Counted from the first letter of the stretch, positions 8,489 through 17,391 are shown. The stretch is 29,678 nucleotides of DNA from Pseudomonadota bacterium (GCA_021826035.1 JAKBBE010000027.1:1-29678); one strand, 5' to 3'. Notes: generated from the sequence alone by a model not told the origin. Program-made: numbers and translations.

Positions 8489-9130
8489 GTGCCGGTCCTC
8501 TCCGCCGGCCTGCTGCCGCTGACACTGGGCATTCAGAGCCTCTGGAGCCGGCCGTCCCTGCTCATCGGCACCGGGCTGCCCGCCGGCAGCGCAGTACTGA
8601 GGCGCCGGCGCGGGGCAGCGGCGCGGCCAGCGCCGCCCTCCACGCTGGAGGGCGCGAACGATCTGGTCGGGGAGCCGCCGGCGGACTGGAACTGGGTGCC
8701 GTTCTTCGTGATCTTCCTGCTACTCGCGTCACTCGTGGGCGATCTGACCGGGTGGCCTCTTGTGCTGCACCCAGCCCGCATCGTGATCGGCTTCGCGCCG
8801 TTCGCGCACTCAACCGTATGCTCGTGGGCCGCTCGGCCGGTCGCACTGTCCGTGGCCTGCAGTCTGACCGCGGCCGGCGGAGTGCTGTGCGTCTTGCTGC
8901 TCGGGGTGCGCCCCGGTGCGGCGATCTGCAGTATTCTGATGGGCGTGTTGATGCTACGCGTACTCGACCTGCACGTGTCCCGGGCGCTGGCGGTGGCGCA
9001 GCTGCCGTTCGTGATGCCCCACCCGGGGTTGCAGTTCCCGGCCGCTGTGCTGCCGGGACCGGCGATCGAGACCGCCGTGTTCCTCGCGTGGCGTCGGTTT
9101 GCGAGAGCGCGCACCGGTGAGTTCAAATGA
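8489..9130 (+). CDS. HPP family membrane protein
   Basis: A 213-residue membrane protein. After a polar, Arg/Pro-rich stretch (residues 35-65) come four hydrophobic segments: WVPFFVIFLLLASLVGDLTG, a central pair around VALSVACSLTAAGGVLCVLLLG and AAICSILMGVLMLRVLDL, and a last one at FPAAVLPGPAIETAVFLAW. HVSRALAVAQLPFVMPHP lies where HPP proteins carry H-P-P-A-L-A; here the prolines of HPP are replaced (H-V-S). The family is uncharacterised; some members transport nitrite in chloroplasts. GTG 8489 is the first start codon in frame, but the open frame extends upstream, so the true N terminus is uncertain. It lies 138 bases before the next flavoprotein gene on the same strand. Confidence 0.55.
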   Translation: MPVLSAGLLPLTLGIQSLWSRPSLLIGTGLPAGSAVLRRRRGAAARPAPPSTLEGANDLVGEPPADWNWVPFFVIFLLLASLVGDLTGWPLVLHPARIVIGFAPFAHSTVCSWAARPVALSVACSLTAAGGVLCVLLLGVRPGAAICSILMGVLMLRVLDLHVSRALAVAQLPFVMPHPGLQFPAAVLPGPAIETAVFLAWRRFARARTGEFK

Positions 9131-9268
9131 TCGTCTTCGCATCACGGTGATGACAATGGAGCGGTCAACCACGGCTGAAAGTCGCTCGGCAGCCCCGAGC
9201 GTCAGAAGTCTGTCTGCGGGCTGGTGCTCCGGGTGTTCAGGACATCAAGGTGGCTGGCAGGGTGAGCA

Positions 9269-10651
9269 GTGAGCGCGATGCGTCACGGTGATATGGTAGC
9301 GTTGAAAGAGCTGGTCCTGCTCGGCGGCGGACACAGCCACGTCGGGGTGCTCAAGGGCTTCGGGATCAGACCCATGGCCGGAGTGCGGGTGACGGTGATC
9401 TGTCCTGACATCCGCACGCCCTATTCGGGCATGTTGCCGGGATTCATTGCCGGGCATTACCGGCTTGATCAGATCCACATCGATCTTCGGCAGCTGTGCC
9501 GCTTTGCGGGGGCGCAGCTGTGCCGTGCCGAGGCGGTGGGTATCGATCTGCGGGCCCGGCGGGTCTTGCTCAGCGATGGCCCACCGGTTCAATACGACTT
9601 GCTGTCCATCAATACCGGGGCAGTCCCCGATGTGCGCCAAGTACCGGGGGCGGCCGATCACGTCATTCCCCTGAAGCCCATCCCAGAGTTCCTGAAGCAC
9701 TGGCCGGCACTGCAGGAGCGGGCGATAGCCCAATCGGGTCAGTTGCGCGTCGGGATGGTTGGCGCGGGTGCCGCAGGCGTGGAAACGCTGCTCGCAGTTC
9801 AATACGCTCTACGCCGTCTGCTACGCGAGTTGGATCCACACACCGAGCGGCTGCAGTACTTCCTGTTCTGCGATACTCCGCAGATTCTGCCGACGCATTC
9901 CGCGCGCGTACGCCGGGCGTTCGAGCGCATCCTGGCGCGTCGGCGAATCGAGGTGCTGACCGGCCGGCCAGTGACCGCAATCGGTCCAGGGCGGTTGACC
10001 GTGGCCGGCGCAGGAGAGTTCCCCCTGGACTCGATCCTGTGGGCGACGGGCGCGTGCGCGCCCGCCTGGTTCGCTCATACCGGACTGGCGCTGGATGAGC
10101 GGGGATTCATTCGAGTCGACGATGCGCTCCGGTCGGTCTCACATCCCGAGATCTATGCCGCGGGCGATGCGGCCACTTTGGCCGAGAACCCTCGCCCGAA
10201 GGCGGGCGTGTTCGCCGTTCGGGCAGCCAAGCCGCTCGAACGCAATCTGCGCCGGGTCCTGCTCGGGAGTGCACCAATGCCGTTTCGGCCGCAGCGGTCG
10301 TTTCTGAGCCTGATCAGCACCGGCAATCGGTGCGCGGTGGCATCGCGTAACGGATGGATGCTGCGCGGACGGCTGATGTGGCGCTGGAAGGATTGGATCG
10401 ACCGGAGCTTCGTGCGCGCGTTCACCGAATTGCCGTCAGGACAGTCGCAGGAGCCGCGGGTCGTGCAGTCCTCAGGAGCGGATCTGCCGCATCAGTTCCC
10501 GCCGCGCAAGATGCGTGACGAGACCGATGACCACAACCGTGGTGCCGAGGCCGATCCACAGCAGCAGGTTGCTCTGCCGGGCGATGGGGGTCCCGCCGCG
10601 CATGACCTGGGTGATGTTCATCGCGACCGAACCGGCATAGACGTAAAGTAG
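9269..10651 (+). CDS. NAD(P)/FAD oxidoreductase related to the N-terminal domain of SelD fusions
   Basis: A 460-residue flavoprotein. The FAD motif is LVLLGGGHSHVGVLKGFG (residues 16-33), then PYSGMLPGFIAGHY, a second nucleotide-binding motif VGMVGAGAAGVE near residue 160, and EIYAAGDAA for the FAD end contact. The combination GGGHSHV, TPYSGMLPG and WRWKDWIDRSF (near 371-383) is what I associate with the NADH-dehydrogenase-like domain fused to selenide,water dikinase (SelD). Here it stands alone with no kinase domain. The electron acceptor is unknown. The family-like part ends near residue 390. The last 59 or so residues are read antisense through the end of the TVP38 gene, an unusual convergent overlap of 180 bases. 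The start could be GTG 9269 or ATG 9278. Confidence 0.75.
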   Translation: MSAMRHGDMVALKELVLLGGGHSHVGVLKGFGIRPMAGVRVTVICPDIRTPYSGMLPGFIAGHYRLDQIHIDLRQLCRFAGAQLCRAEAVGIDLRARRVLLSDGPPVQYDLLSINTGAVPDVRQVPGAADHVIPLKPIPEFLKHWPALQERAIAQSGQLRVGMVGAGAAGVETLLAVQYALRRLLRELDPHTERLQYFLFCDTPQILPTHSARVRRAFERILARRRIEVLTGRPVTAIGPGRLTVAGAGEFPLDSILWATGACAPAWFAHTGLALDERGFIRVDDALRSVSHPEIYAAGDAATLAENPRPKAGVFAVRAAKPLERNLRRVLLGSAPMPFRPQRSFLSLISTGNRCAVASRNGWMLRGRLMWRWKDWIDRSFVRAFTELPSGQSQEPRVVQSSGADLPHQFPPRKMRDETDDHNRGAEADPQQQVALPGDGGPAAHDLGDVHRDRTGIDVK

Positions 10652-11182
10652 GCTGCCTGGCAGCATTCCGATCCAGGACGCTAGCAGGTAATCGCGCGGG
10701 CGCACCGTGGTGACACTGTAGGCATAGTTGAGCACGCCGTATGGGAAGACCGGGGACAACCGGGTCAGAAATACGATCCAGAAGCCGTGACGAACGATTG
10801 CGCGATCGAGCGCATGAAATTTTCGCCAGTGCCCAGTCCGGCTGCGCACCCACTCATGAGCAAAGCGGCGACCGACGAGGAAGGCGGCCGCGGCGCCCAA
10901 TGTGCTGCCGAGCGAGACGAGGGCTAATCCTCGGCCCAGACCGAAGATTGCCCCGGCGGCCAGGGTGAGCAGGGAGTCGGGTACGAGAATGAGTGCGGCG
11001 ATCACGTAAATAAGTACGAAGGGAGCCGCGGCAGCGCTGCGCCAAGTCGCGATCAGGACAAGCGTTGGTCCGAGTCCTTCCTTCAGCAGCACGGTGGCGA
11101 CCGCGGCGATGGCGAGCAGAAAAACTCCGGCTGCCACCAGCGTCGGGCCTTTCAGCGGAAATCCCGCGTCACTGTCTGGCAT
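10472..11182 (-). CDS. TVP38/TMEM64 (SNARE-associated/DedA-like) membrane protein
   Basis: A 236-residue inner-membrane protein with about five or six hydrophobic helices. The core matches the TVP38/TMEM64 family: LVPDSLLTLAAGAIFGLGRGLALVSLGSTLGAAAAFLVGRRFA, followed by FWIVFLTRLSPVFPYGVLNYAYSVT and DYLLASWIGMLPGSLLYVYAGS, where the F-x-x-R-x-x-P-x-x-P and G-x-x-P-x-x-x-x-Y-x-x-x-G patterns are diagnostic. Related DedA proteins are implicated in lipid flipping and envelope homeostasis; the role of bacterial TVP38 proteins is not firm. Its 3' end overlaps the flavoprotein gene on the other strand. Its start lies 9 bases after the stop of the unknown gene upstream on the same strand, so those two are probably cotranscribed. 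Confidence 0.88.
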   Translation of the reverse strand: MPDSDAGFPLKGPTLVAAGVFLLAIAAVATVLLKEGLGPTLVLIATWRSAAAAPFVLIYVIAALILVPDSLLTLAAGAIFGLGRGLALVSLGSTLGAAAAFLVGRRFAHEWVRSRTGHWRKFHALDRAIVRHGFWIVFLTRLSPVFPYGVLNYAYSVTTVRPRDYLLASWIGMLPGSLLYVYAGSVAMNITQVMRGGTPIARQSNLLLWIGLGTTVVVIGLVTHLARRELMRQIRS

Positions 11183-11191
11183 GGCGGCGGT

Positions 11192-11776
11192 TCATTCAGC
11201 GTTTGCTTCCACCCGGGCGCGATGCTGCGCTAGAGCGCACTCGATCGGCGGCGCCCCATACTGATCGAGCGCCCATTGATGCACGCGGGCAAGATTCGGC
11301 GGCGCACCCGGATATCCGGTCCGCGCACCAGTACCCGCTCCAGCGTATTGTGGATGCTGAGGACGTCGCGGTGACAACAGTTGCCAAAAAAGGCGAGGAT
11401 CACGCAGGCGTGCGATGGCGTCGGAACAGATGACCACCTCGCGGAGGCCGGTTGCGCGGCGATAGGAAAGATTGGTACCAAAATCAATACCGAGCTTGCG
11501 CGGTGCGCGCGCCTCGGGGAGCTTCCTGCCGATTCCATGGCCAACGTCGGCGGGAGGAGACCGCCCTGTCGCCTCCAGTAGATACTCGGCAACCGGATCG
11601 ATATCCGGTCGGTAGCCGGCTTCGCCCTTCAGTCCCGACGTATCTTCGTCATCGGCGGACTGCACATGAGTTCCGCAGCCGGAGGGCAGGAAAAGCTCGT
11701 CATTCAGCACGATGTATACCTTGTTCCATGCGCGGCTCGGTTCGCGCCGCCTTCGGGATGATCCTGGCCCAACCAC
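11192..11776 (-). CDS. Unknown protein with two apparent compensating frameshifts
   Basis: An open frame of 194 codons that I do not recognise. The ends read naturally (REVVICSDAIARLRDPRLF, and PPNLARVHQWALDQYGAPPIECALAQHR), but the middle is Arg/Pro-rich. In the next frame the middle 30 codons read GNCCHRDVLSIHNTLERVLVRGPDIRV, which joins both flanks smoothly. One extra base in the six-A run at 11386-11391 and one missing base near 11301-11309 would create this. So the real protein is probably ...RDPRLF-GNCCHRDVLSIHNTLERV...DIRV-PPNLARV.... Either the gene has two old frameshifts or the sequence has two errors. The GTG start at 11776 is uncertain, and the first 90 residues look weakly coding. 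It lies just upstream of the TVP38 gene on the same strand. Confidence 0.5.
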   Translation of the reverse strand: MVGPGSSRRRREPSRAWNKVYIVLNDELFLPSGCGTHVQSADDEDTSGLKGEAGYRPDIDPVAEYLLEATGRSPPADVGHGIGRKLPEARAPRKLGIDFGTNLSYRRATGLREVVICSDAIARLRDPRLFWQLLSPRRPQHPQYAGAGTGARTGYPGAPPNLARVHQWALDQYGAPPIECALAQHRARVEANAE

Positions 11777-11988
11777 GGTCTAGCCGGAGATGATCCTTCC
11801 GTCGTGGGTCTGCGGCTTACCAAAAAATATGAGGCGTGGGCCGCATTGCGGTCAAGGGATCAACATCCAGATCCCGCAATAGCGCACAATCACTGTGCCG
11901 GGAGGTCTTGGGGGGAGACATCGCCGGCATTCTAAGGTCCTGCGCCAGCACGCTCCAGCTGCGGTTTCTGCGTTCCGCATGGCAGTGC

Positions 11989-12480
11989 TCAGAAAATACC
12001 GAGCTCGAGTCCGGCCGCGAGGGTGGCCCCGATTTCCTCGCAGCGCACGAGCTCAGCCGGCGCGATGATCTTGCGTTTGAGAATCTCTTCGGGCGTCTGG
12101 GCATGCGTGCAAACGATCACGGCCGGTGCGATGGCGCGCAGCCGCCAGCCGGTTGCGATACGCTCGATCTGGCGAGCAGCATTGGTCCCGTCGCTTCCGG
12201 CGCAGATCAAGTTTGCGTATGCTCGCCCCTCGATGCGCCCGAGCACCCCATAGTAGCTGCGATCGAAGAAGTCCTTCATGAGGCCGGAGATCGCCGCAAG
12301 ATTCTCCGGGCAGGCGAATAGATAGCCATCTGAGTCGAGCAACGCCTGCGGTCCGCATTCTAGGGCCGTCTCAAAGCGCACGCGCACACTGGCTTCGCAT
12401 GCCGCACCCGTCGCGGCGGCTCGTGCCATCGCCAGCGCGCCGCCCGTATGCGAGTGATGAACAATCAGCAGCGTCTTCAT
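11989..12480 (-). CDS. Flavodoxin-like NAD(P)H reductase
   Basis: A 163-residue single-domain protein. It begins MKTLLIVHHSHTGGALAMARA, the beta-strand plus phosphate-binding loop that holds FMN in flavodoxin-like folds. It continues with GYLFACPENLAAISGLMKDFFDRSYY, the segment of NAD(P)H:quinone/FMN reductases that contacts the flavin ring, then LICAGSDGTNAARQIERIATGWRLR. Members reduce quinones or supply reduced flavin, but the substrate is not evident here. The ATG at 12480 is directly before the first strand. The gene is isolated, with over 650 bases free upstream and 210 downstream. Confidence 0.8.
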   Translation of the reverse strand: MKTLLIVHHSHTGGALAMARAAATGAACEASVRVRFETALECGPQALLDSDGYLFACPENLAAISGLMKDFFDRSYYGVLGRIEGRAYANLICAGSDGTNAARQIERIATGWRLRAIAPAVIVCTHAQTPEEILKRKIIAPAELVRCEEIGATLAAGLELGIF

Positions 12481-13158
12481 ACCTCTATCGCGTTCGCTCG
12501 CTGAACCAGAATCGCCCTGGTTGCATGACCATTATGACCGAAAAGACCGAGAACACTGCCAGACGGCACAACGCCCCCGTACCCGACCGCATCGGAAGCC
12601 GTACAGCAGCGCTACCAGACCCGGACCTGTGAATTAGGCACGACACCCGTGCCGCCTGCAATCAGTCCCTGTCGCCCGTCTGCCGTCTGTGTCGCCCCGC
12701 AGAGCGGCGGTCCGTGTACACGCCGTTCAGGTTGGCGTTCTGGGGCATCTACGACCCCGTCGACCTTCCAACCGGTCCAGTTCGCGCGCCGCTGCGCGGG
12801 AAGGTGGCCGATCGGACCAGCCGCATCGTACGGTTGGAGGGTTCGCCAAGGGACCCCAAGCGTTGACTTGGATTGTGATTGTCTGACAAATGCGCAGCAG
12901 TAGGCCTGGTCCGCGGAGGAGGCGCGAGGTGAGGGCGCGATCATCGAAGCGGACTTGCCCTGAGCGAACCGTCCACGGGGTCTCCACGGTTGTGCTGCGG
13001 AGTGCGGAAGTCCGTCGTTCAGGTGCCGGAGAGTTTAACGGTCTACCCGTATTGTGATTGCGGTGTCATGAGGCAGCTGCGCTGCTGCGCTTGCCCAGGA
13101 GGCCGGTCGGTGTCATCAGCGATGGCTGCGCGGTCCTCATGCAAGTCAGTCCCAGGGA
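12481..13158. other. Long intergenic region, no supported gene
   Basis: About 680 bases between two minus-strand genes. Several short open frames exist on both strands. One + strand frame (12714-12866, 50 codons, starting GTG) reads like normal protein (YTPFRLAFWGIYDPVDLPTG) but has no domain I know and no convincing ribosome binding site. The region may hold remnants of a lost gene as well as the promoter of the flavodoxin-like gene. Confidence 0.4.
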
Positions 13159-14223
13159 TTAATGTCGATGCAGCCCGATTGGCGCCATGACCCGCAGGAC
13201 ACCGCGCCCATTGACATCCTGCAATGGAAAATAAACCCAATGCGTGATCGGATCCACGGCGACAGAGTGAGCCTCGAAGGCGAGATACTTGCGGCCGAGC
13301 AAACGCAACCGGGTGCCGTCGAGCTCGAACACAGCCACGACACCGCTCTCGCTTGCCACGTATAATCGCCCCAGCCCCGGATCAAACGCCAGGACGTCCG
13401 GATCGCGCCCCACGGTATGCACGGAAAGGACCCGCATGTTTCTCATGTCGAGGAGCAACAGCTTGGCGTTGCCGTCGCACGCCACAAACGCCAGACGTGC
13501 GCGCGCGTCAATCAGCAGACTATGATCGTGGTCGCAACTGTTCGGCAGCGAGTACCGGTGCACGATGCGGTCTGAGTGCGGGTCGATGCTGACGATCTGG
13601 TCGCGCGTCTGCACGTCGGTAAAGATCCGATCGGAAACCGGATCATATTGCGAATTGCCCACGTGGCCACCCATTGGGATGGTGGCGATGCGGCGATTGG
13701 TGCGCGTATCGATAACGGTCTCGGTTCCCCCATGCTCATCGGAAATAAAGAGCTTGTGCACGTCCGGCGCAAACGCCATGCCATCCGGGTAGATTCCGGC
13801 GGGCGCATGGGCAATCACACGCAAGCGTCCTTCGGAGATGACATCGAGCCGGTTGCGACCAGTCGCCGAGGCGAAAAGTTCACCTAATTCCGGTACCGCC
13901 AGGACTCCGTGGACTGCAGGGACGTCCCGTATTGTTGTGAGCACTCGTTCGGTCTTCAAATCGAATGCGACGACCAAGTTCGATCCGAGGTGCGAGATGA
14001 ACAGGAGTCGGTGCTGCCGGTCGATGCTAGCGTAGTCGAATCGGTTCGCGGCTCCCGGCAGGACGATGTCTGACCGGACCTGTCGCAGCGGCAGCTCGGA
14101 CGCGCACGCCGTGAGCAGATGTGCCGTCGCGGTTGCCACAACACTCATTGCCGTGATCCAGCACGGCGCACGGGATAGACGCGTCGTGATGCGCAAGGAC
14201 GAATGAGTCTGCTGTTCGTTCAT
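13159..14223 (-). CDS. YncE-like beta-propeller lipoprotein
   Basis: A 354-residue protein. The N terminus has a long basic region, a hydrophobic core (WITAMSVVATATAHLL) and a lipobox L-T-A-C, so it is probably a lipoprotein. The rest is a run of blades of about 42-45 residues with motifs such as NRFDYASIDRQHRLLFISHLGSN, DPVSDRIFTDVQTRDQIVSIDPHSDRIV, LLLLDMRNMRVLSVHTVGRDPDVLAFDPGLGRLYVAS and DPITHWVYFPLQ, the pattern of YVTN/YncE-type seven-bladed propellers. Such proteins bind ligands or DNA or act as scaffolds in the periplasm; the function here is unknown. ATG 14223 is chosen because the signal peptide follows it; longer in-frame starts add unrelated sequence. It is divergent from the btuB riboswitch unit. 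Confidence 0.82.
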   Translation of the reverse strand: MNEQQTHSSLRITTRLSRAPCWITAMSVVATATAHLLTACASELPLRQVRSDIVLPGAANRFDYASIDRQHRLLFISHLGSNLVVAFDLKTERVLTTIRDVPAVHGVLAVPELGELFASATGRNRLDVISEGRLRVIAHAPAGIYPDGMAFAPDVHKLFISDEHGGTETVIDTRTNRRIATIPMGGHVGNSQYDPVSDRIFTDVQTRDQIVSIDPHSDRIVHRYSLPNSCDHDHSLLIDARARLAFVACDGNAKLLLLDMRNMRVLSVHTVGRDPDVLAFDPGLGRLYVASESGVVAVFELDGTRLRLLGRKYLAFEAHSVAVDPITHWVYFPLQDVNGRGVLRVMAPIGLHRH

Positions 14224-14710
14224 CGGATTGAGTGCCCTCAATGGACAAGGTGCCGAAGCGGGTCTGCGTGGGCAACTCAGGGTACCGCGAACTGGGGAAT
14301 GCGGTAACACGGAGGGGGCATTGACTTTACAAAGCGTGCCGGCGTGTTCGCGGGAACGAGCGGGGAATCCTAGATCGCAGATGGTCACGAACCGGAGCGC
14401 CTCGACCGGACGGTCCACGCACCACTCGGGATCATCCGCATTCTGCCCTTTAGGTTCTGCCAGATTGGCCGGAGGAGGGGACCTCGATGTCCGCAGTGCT
14501 CAGAGCCGCAGGACTTGCATCCTCGGCGGCTGGATGTTTGCGCCAATTTCCAAGCTTACTCTGCCAAGACCCGAGCTGCCCCCTGCGTGTGCTTCCGGCG
14601 GGGCGGCGGCATGAGCACCGATGGCGAACAAGAAGTGCCCGCTGAACCGAGCCGCTCCCTGCGCTGACGGTCTTGACGCCTGCCTGACTTAAGGAGACAC
14701 TCTCGCTCGC
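14224..14710. other. Divergent intergenic region upstream of the btuB riboswitch
   Basis: About 490 bases between the propeller gene and the btuB leader. No gene is supported. The right end holds a plausible promoter for the riboswitch transcript. Confidence 0.45.
14673..14701 (+). promoter_or_regulatory. Candidate promoter of btuB
   Basis: A good -35 box TTGACG is followed after 17 bases by GACACT, a poor -10 box. The start point would fall near 14708, right at the first helix of the cobalamin aptamer, and position is the main support. The cbpAB riboswitch also has a TTGACG -35. Confidence 0.35.
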
Positions 14711-14885
14711 GTGCTGGTTCCCCGGTTGATGCCGGGGAGGCAAGAGGGAATGCGGTTAGACGTGAGTCGATTCCGCAGCTACCCCCGTAACTGTAAGCGG
14801 CGAGTCCGCGTCCATAATGGCCACTGGGAAACTGGGAAGGCTGGGCGCAAGACCACGACCCGCAAGCCAGGAGACCTGCCAGTAC
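14711..14885 (+). promoter_or_regulatory. Cobalamin riboswitch of btuB
   Basis: A class-I cobalamin (AdoCbl) aptamer. Visible conserved blocks, in order, are GGTTCC with GCCGGGGAGGC, AGAGGGAATGCGGT, the core CCCGTAACTGTAAGCGG, GCCACTGGG, GGGAAGGC, and the B12 box GCAAGCCAGGAGACCTGCC. Helix P1 can be drawn as GTGCTGG (14711-14717) with CCAGTAC (14879-14885). About 215 bases of leader follow before btuB. I see no intrinsic terminator there, so control may be translational, but I could not draw a clear sequestering helix. Binding of cobalamin should lower btuB expression. Confidence 0.95.
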
Positions 14886-15099
14886 CGTCACCCAACCGGT
14901 GGGCGGGTCGAACCACACGGAGCGGTCTTTCGCAGCGGTGACATTGAGACCGATGCGGAGGCCGTGGGATAGCATTCCACAACCACCGATTGCAGGCGCG
15001 TGAGCGAGGCGAAAGCTCGACATTCACGGTCTGTGTCTGTGCTGTTCGCATCGGCGTTCGTTACCACGCCCCAGACGGGGCACATGAACGGAGCGCTGC

Positions 15100-17118
15100 A
15101 TGCGAATTATTCCGGCACGAGCTAGCATTTTTGCATCCTCATACGCTGATCGCGCGCTGGAGCTGGTGGGTTCCCGCGCCCTGCGCGCGCGTTGGTGCGG
15201 CCTGACTGGCGGAAAGCGGACTGCCGAGCGTGGACAGGCCTGGGTTTCGGCACACTACGTGTGGATGGCCTTTTTGTGCGCAGCGACGATGGCGACACCG
15301 GCAATAGCCGCGGTCGTACCGAGCAGCGTATCAACCGTCATCGTGTCCGCGGCCACCTTTCCCCAACCCATTGCGCAGGTGTTGCCGACCGTGAGCGTGA
15401 TTACACGCGTACAGATCAAGCGCAGTGGTGTGAAAAATCTGACGACACTTCTGCAGCGCGTGGCCGGCGTGCAAATCACCTCAAATGGCGGTCCCGGACA
15501 CACCGCGACAACCTACCTTGAGGGCTTCGGCGGAACTGACGCAGGAGTCCTGATCTTGCTCGACGGCGTGCCGATTACAGCCGAAGACGCATCCGGTGGC
15601 GGGGACTATCTTGAGAACCTCACCACTGATCAGATCGAGCGCATCGAGGTCATTCACGGTAATGTCTCGGCAATCTATGGATCCGGTGCAATTGGAGGCG
15701 TGATTCTGCTTACCACGCGCGAGGGCGGTGCCAAGCCTGAAGCGGACCTCTCCATGACCGCAGGGAGCCGCAATACGGTGACGGTCTCGGCCAATGCCAG
15801 TGGGCAACTCCACCACACAGACCTGCAGATTGGGGTGAGTCGATTCACCACCGCAGGAATTCCTTCGATAAACCCAGCGGAAAGCACGTTCGTAAACTCC
15901 AACCGATCCGACGGGTATCACAATTTGACCGCGAACGGATCAATTGTGCAGGAGTTCGCCAGCCACGAGAAATTCGGCATCCGTGCGCTTTTGAGTGACG
16001 GGCGCTACACCTACGACAATGAAAGCGCCGGGGGGCGCACGAAGGAAAGCCTGCTCCAGGTATTCAGCGACAACCGCATCGGCTCCATCTGGACGTCCAA
16101 TGTCAGTGTTTCGCGTCAACGCACTGAGAACATCAACCTCGGCAGCTATCCTGCGATGTATCGTTCGACGCACCTTGCTCTGCTGTGGCGCAACGTCGTC
16201 CGAGTTTCCAGGGACTGGACGTTGACTGGTGGTGCGACGCATCAGCACCAGTCGGTCACCAGCACGGAACAAGGCAACATTCCGAGCACATCGCGCAACG
16301 TGACGGGAATTTTCGCCGGCTTGAATGGCTCCGTAGCAGCTAACGAAATTCAATTGAACGTGCGGCACGACCAGTTCGGCGGCTATGCAAGCACAAAAAA
16401 CACCTTCTACGCCGGTTATGGCCGCCAATTGGGTCACGGATTTGAGGCGATCGCGAGCTATTCAAGCGCGTTCAACGTGCCGCCGCTGGGCTATCTTTAT
16501 TACAACAACCCGTATTGGGCGGCCAACCCATTGCTGAAGCCGGAATCGGCGCATACCGTTCAGGCGGCGCTGCAATGGTCGGGGAAGCCGGCGAATGTAC
16601 GATTGACATTGTTTCAGACCACGGGCAATGACCTGTGGGGCTTTGGCTCTACGCCAAGCGGTCTGACGCAATTTCAAAACATTGCACGCACTCGTACGCG
16701 TGGTATTGAGCTGGCCGGACGGGGAGGGTGGGGGCCGTTTAGTTACGACGCAAATGTCACCCTGCAACAGCCTATTGCGCTAAGTGAATCCGGTCAGCCA
16801 ACTTTGCAACGGCTCGCCCGGAGCATGGCCAACGTCAAACTCGATTATGCGTTTGGCGCGGTGACAACGGGTTTCCTAATTCACTACACAGGGCCCCGAC
16901 CGGATGTGGCATACACGCCGACATTTGCTGCGATTCCCGTTACCCTCGGCAGCTACACCACGGTGAGCCTGACCGCGGACGGGCCGATTGACAAGGATTT
17001 TCGGTGGAACGTCCGTGTCGAGAACCTGTTCGCCAAGCGCTATGAGACGGCCTATAGTTACAACACCATGCCATTTGGGGTGTTCGTGGGATTGACGTGG
17101 AGTCCGCTTGGATTCTGA
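15100..17118 (+). CDS. btuB: TonB-dependent cobalamin receptor BtuB-like
   Basis: A 672-residue outer-membrane receptor. After the export signal come a TonB-box-like stretch (STVIVSAATF), a plug domain (QIKRSGVKNLTTLLQRVAGVQITSNGG, VLILLDGVPI, IERIEVIHGNVSAIYGSGAIGGVILLTTR) and a 22-strand barrel ending in VFVGLTWSPLGF with the terminal aromatic. The plug matches BtuB and related TonB receptors; the cobalamin riboswitch in front makes corrinoid the likely substrate. ATG 15100 has a GGAG site 7 bases upstream, but it places about 50 residues before the hydrophobic signal core (VWMAFLCAATMATPAIA). GTG 15259 would leave a more ordinary signal peptide, so the N terminus is uncertain. It converges with the cob operon. 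Confidence 0.92.
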   Translation: MRIIPARASIFASSYADRALELVGSRALRARWCGLTGGKRTAERGQAWVSAHYVWMAFLCAATMATPAIAAVVPSSVSTVIVSAATFPQPIAQVLPTVSVITRVQIKRSGVKNLTTLLQRVAGVQITSNGGPGHTATTYLEGFGGTDAGVLILLDGVPITAEDASGGGDYLENLTTDQIERIEVIHGNVSAIYGSGAIGGVILLTTREGGAKPEADLSMTAGSRNTVTVSANASGQLHHTDLQIGVSRFTTAGIPSINPAESTFVNSNRSDGYHNLTANGSIVQEFASHEKFGIRALLSDGRYTYDNESAGGRTKESLLQVFSDNRIGSIWTSNVSVSRQRTENINLGSYPAMYRSTHLALLWRNVVRVSRDWTLTGGATHQHQSVTSTEQGNIPSTSRNVTGIFAGLNGSVAANEIQLNVRHDQFGGYASTKNTFYAGYGRQLGHGFEAIASYSSAFNVPPLGYLYYNNPYWAANPLLKPESAHTVQAALQWSGKPANVRLTLFQTTGNDLWGFGSTPSGLTQFQNIARTRTRGIELAGRGGWGPFSYDANVTLQQPIALSESGQPTLQRLARSMANVKLDYAFGAVTTGFLIHYTGPRPDVAYTPTFAAIPVTLGSYTTVSLTADGPIDKDFRWNVRVENLFAKRYETAYSYNTMPFGVFVGLTWSPLGF

Positions 17119-17391
17119 CGCGGCATGCACCGGTATGCTCGGCTCAGGAGCGTGCTGAGTGATCGTGGCACGGTGCCTGGAACGGCAGCGGGCGCGGTCA
17201 AATCTGCCGCTCGTCGGCAGAGCGCCGTGGATGCTGAAACCGCGGGCTTCTGCGGCGTGGAGCCTTGGGCATGCCCTTCGCGCGGCGCTTGCCGGCACGC
17301 CGATCCGGGCGATAGGGTCGGCGTGTTCGACTTTGGCGCTGGAGCGGGGGCGCGCTGGTCTGGCGCGTGGATAATGCTGTCGTGCAGAGAC

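Noticed and set aside
12714..12866. 50-codon + strand frame starting GTG (YTPFRLAFWGIYDP...)
   Set aside because: Reads like protein but has no recognised domain, no good ribosome site and no supporting context. Kept only as a possible remnant.
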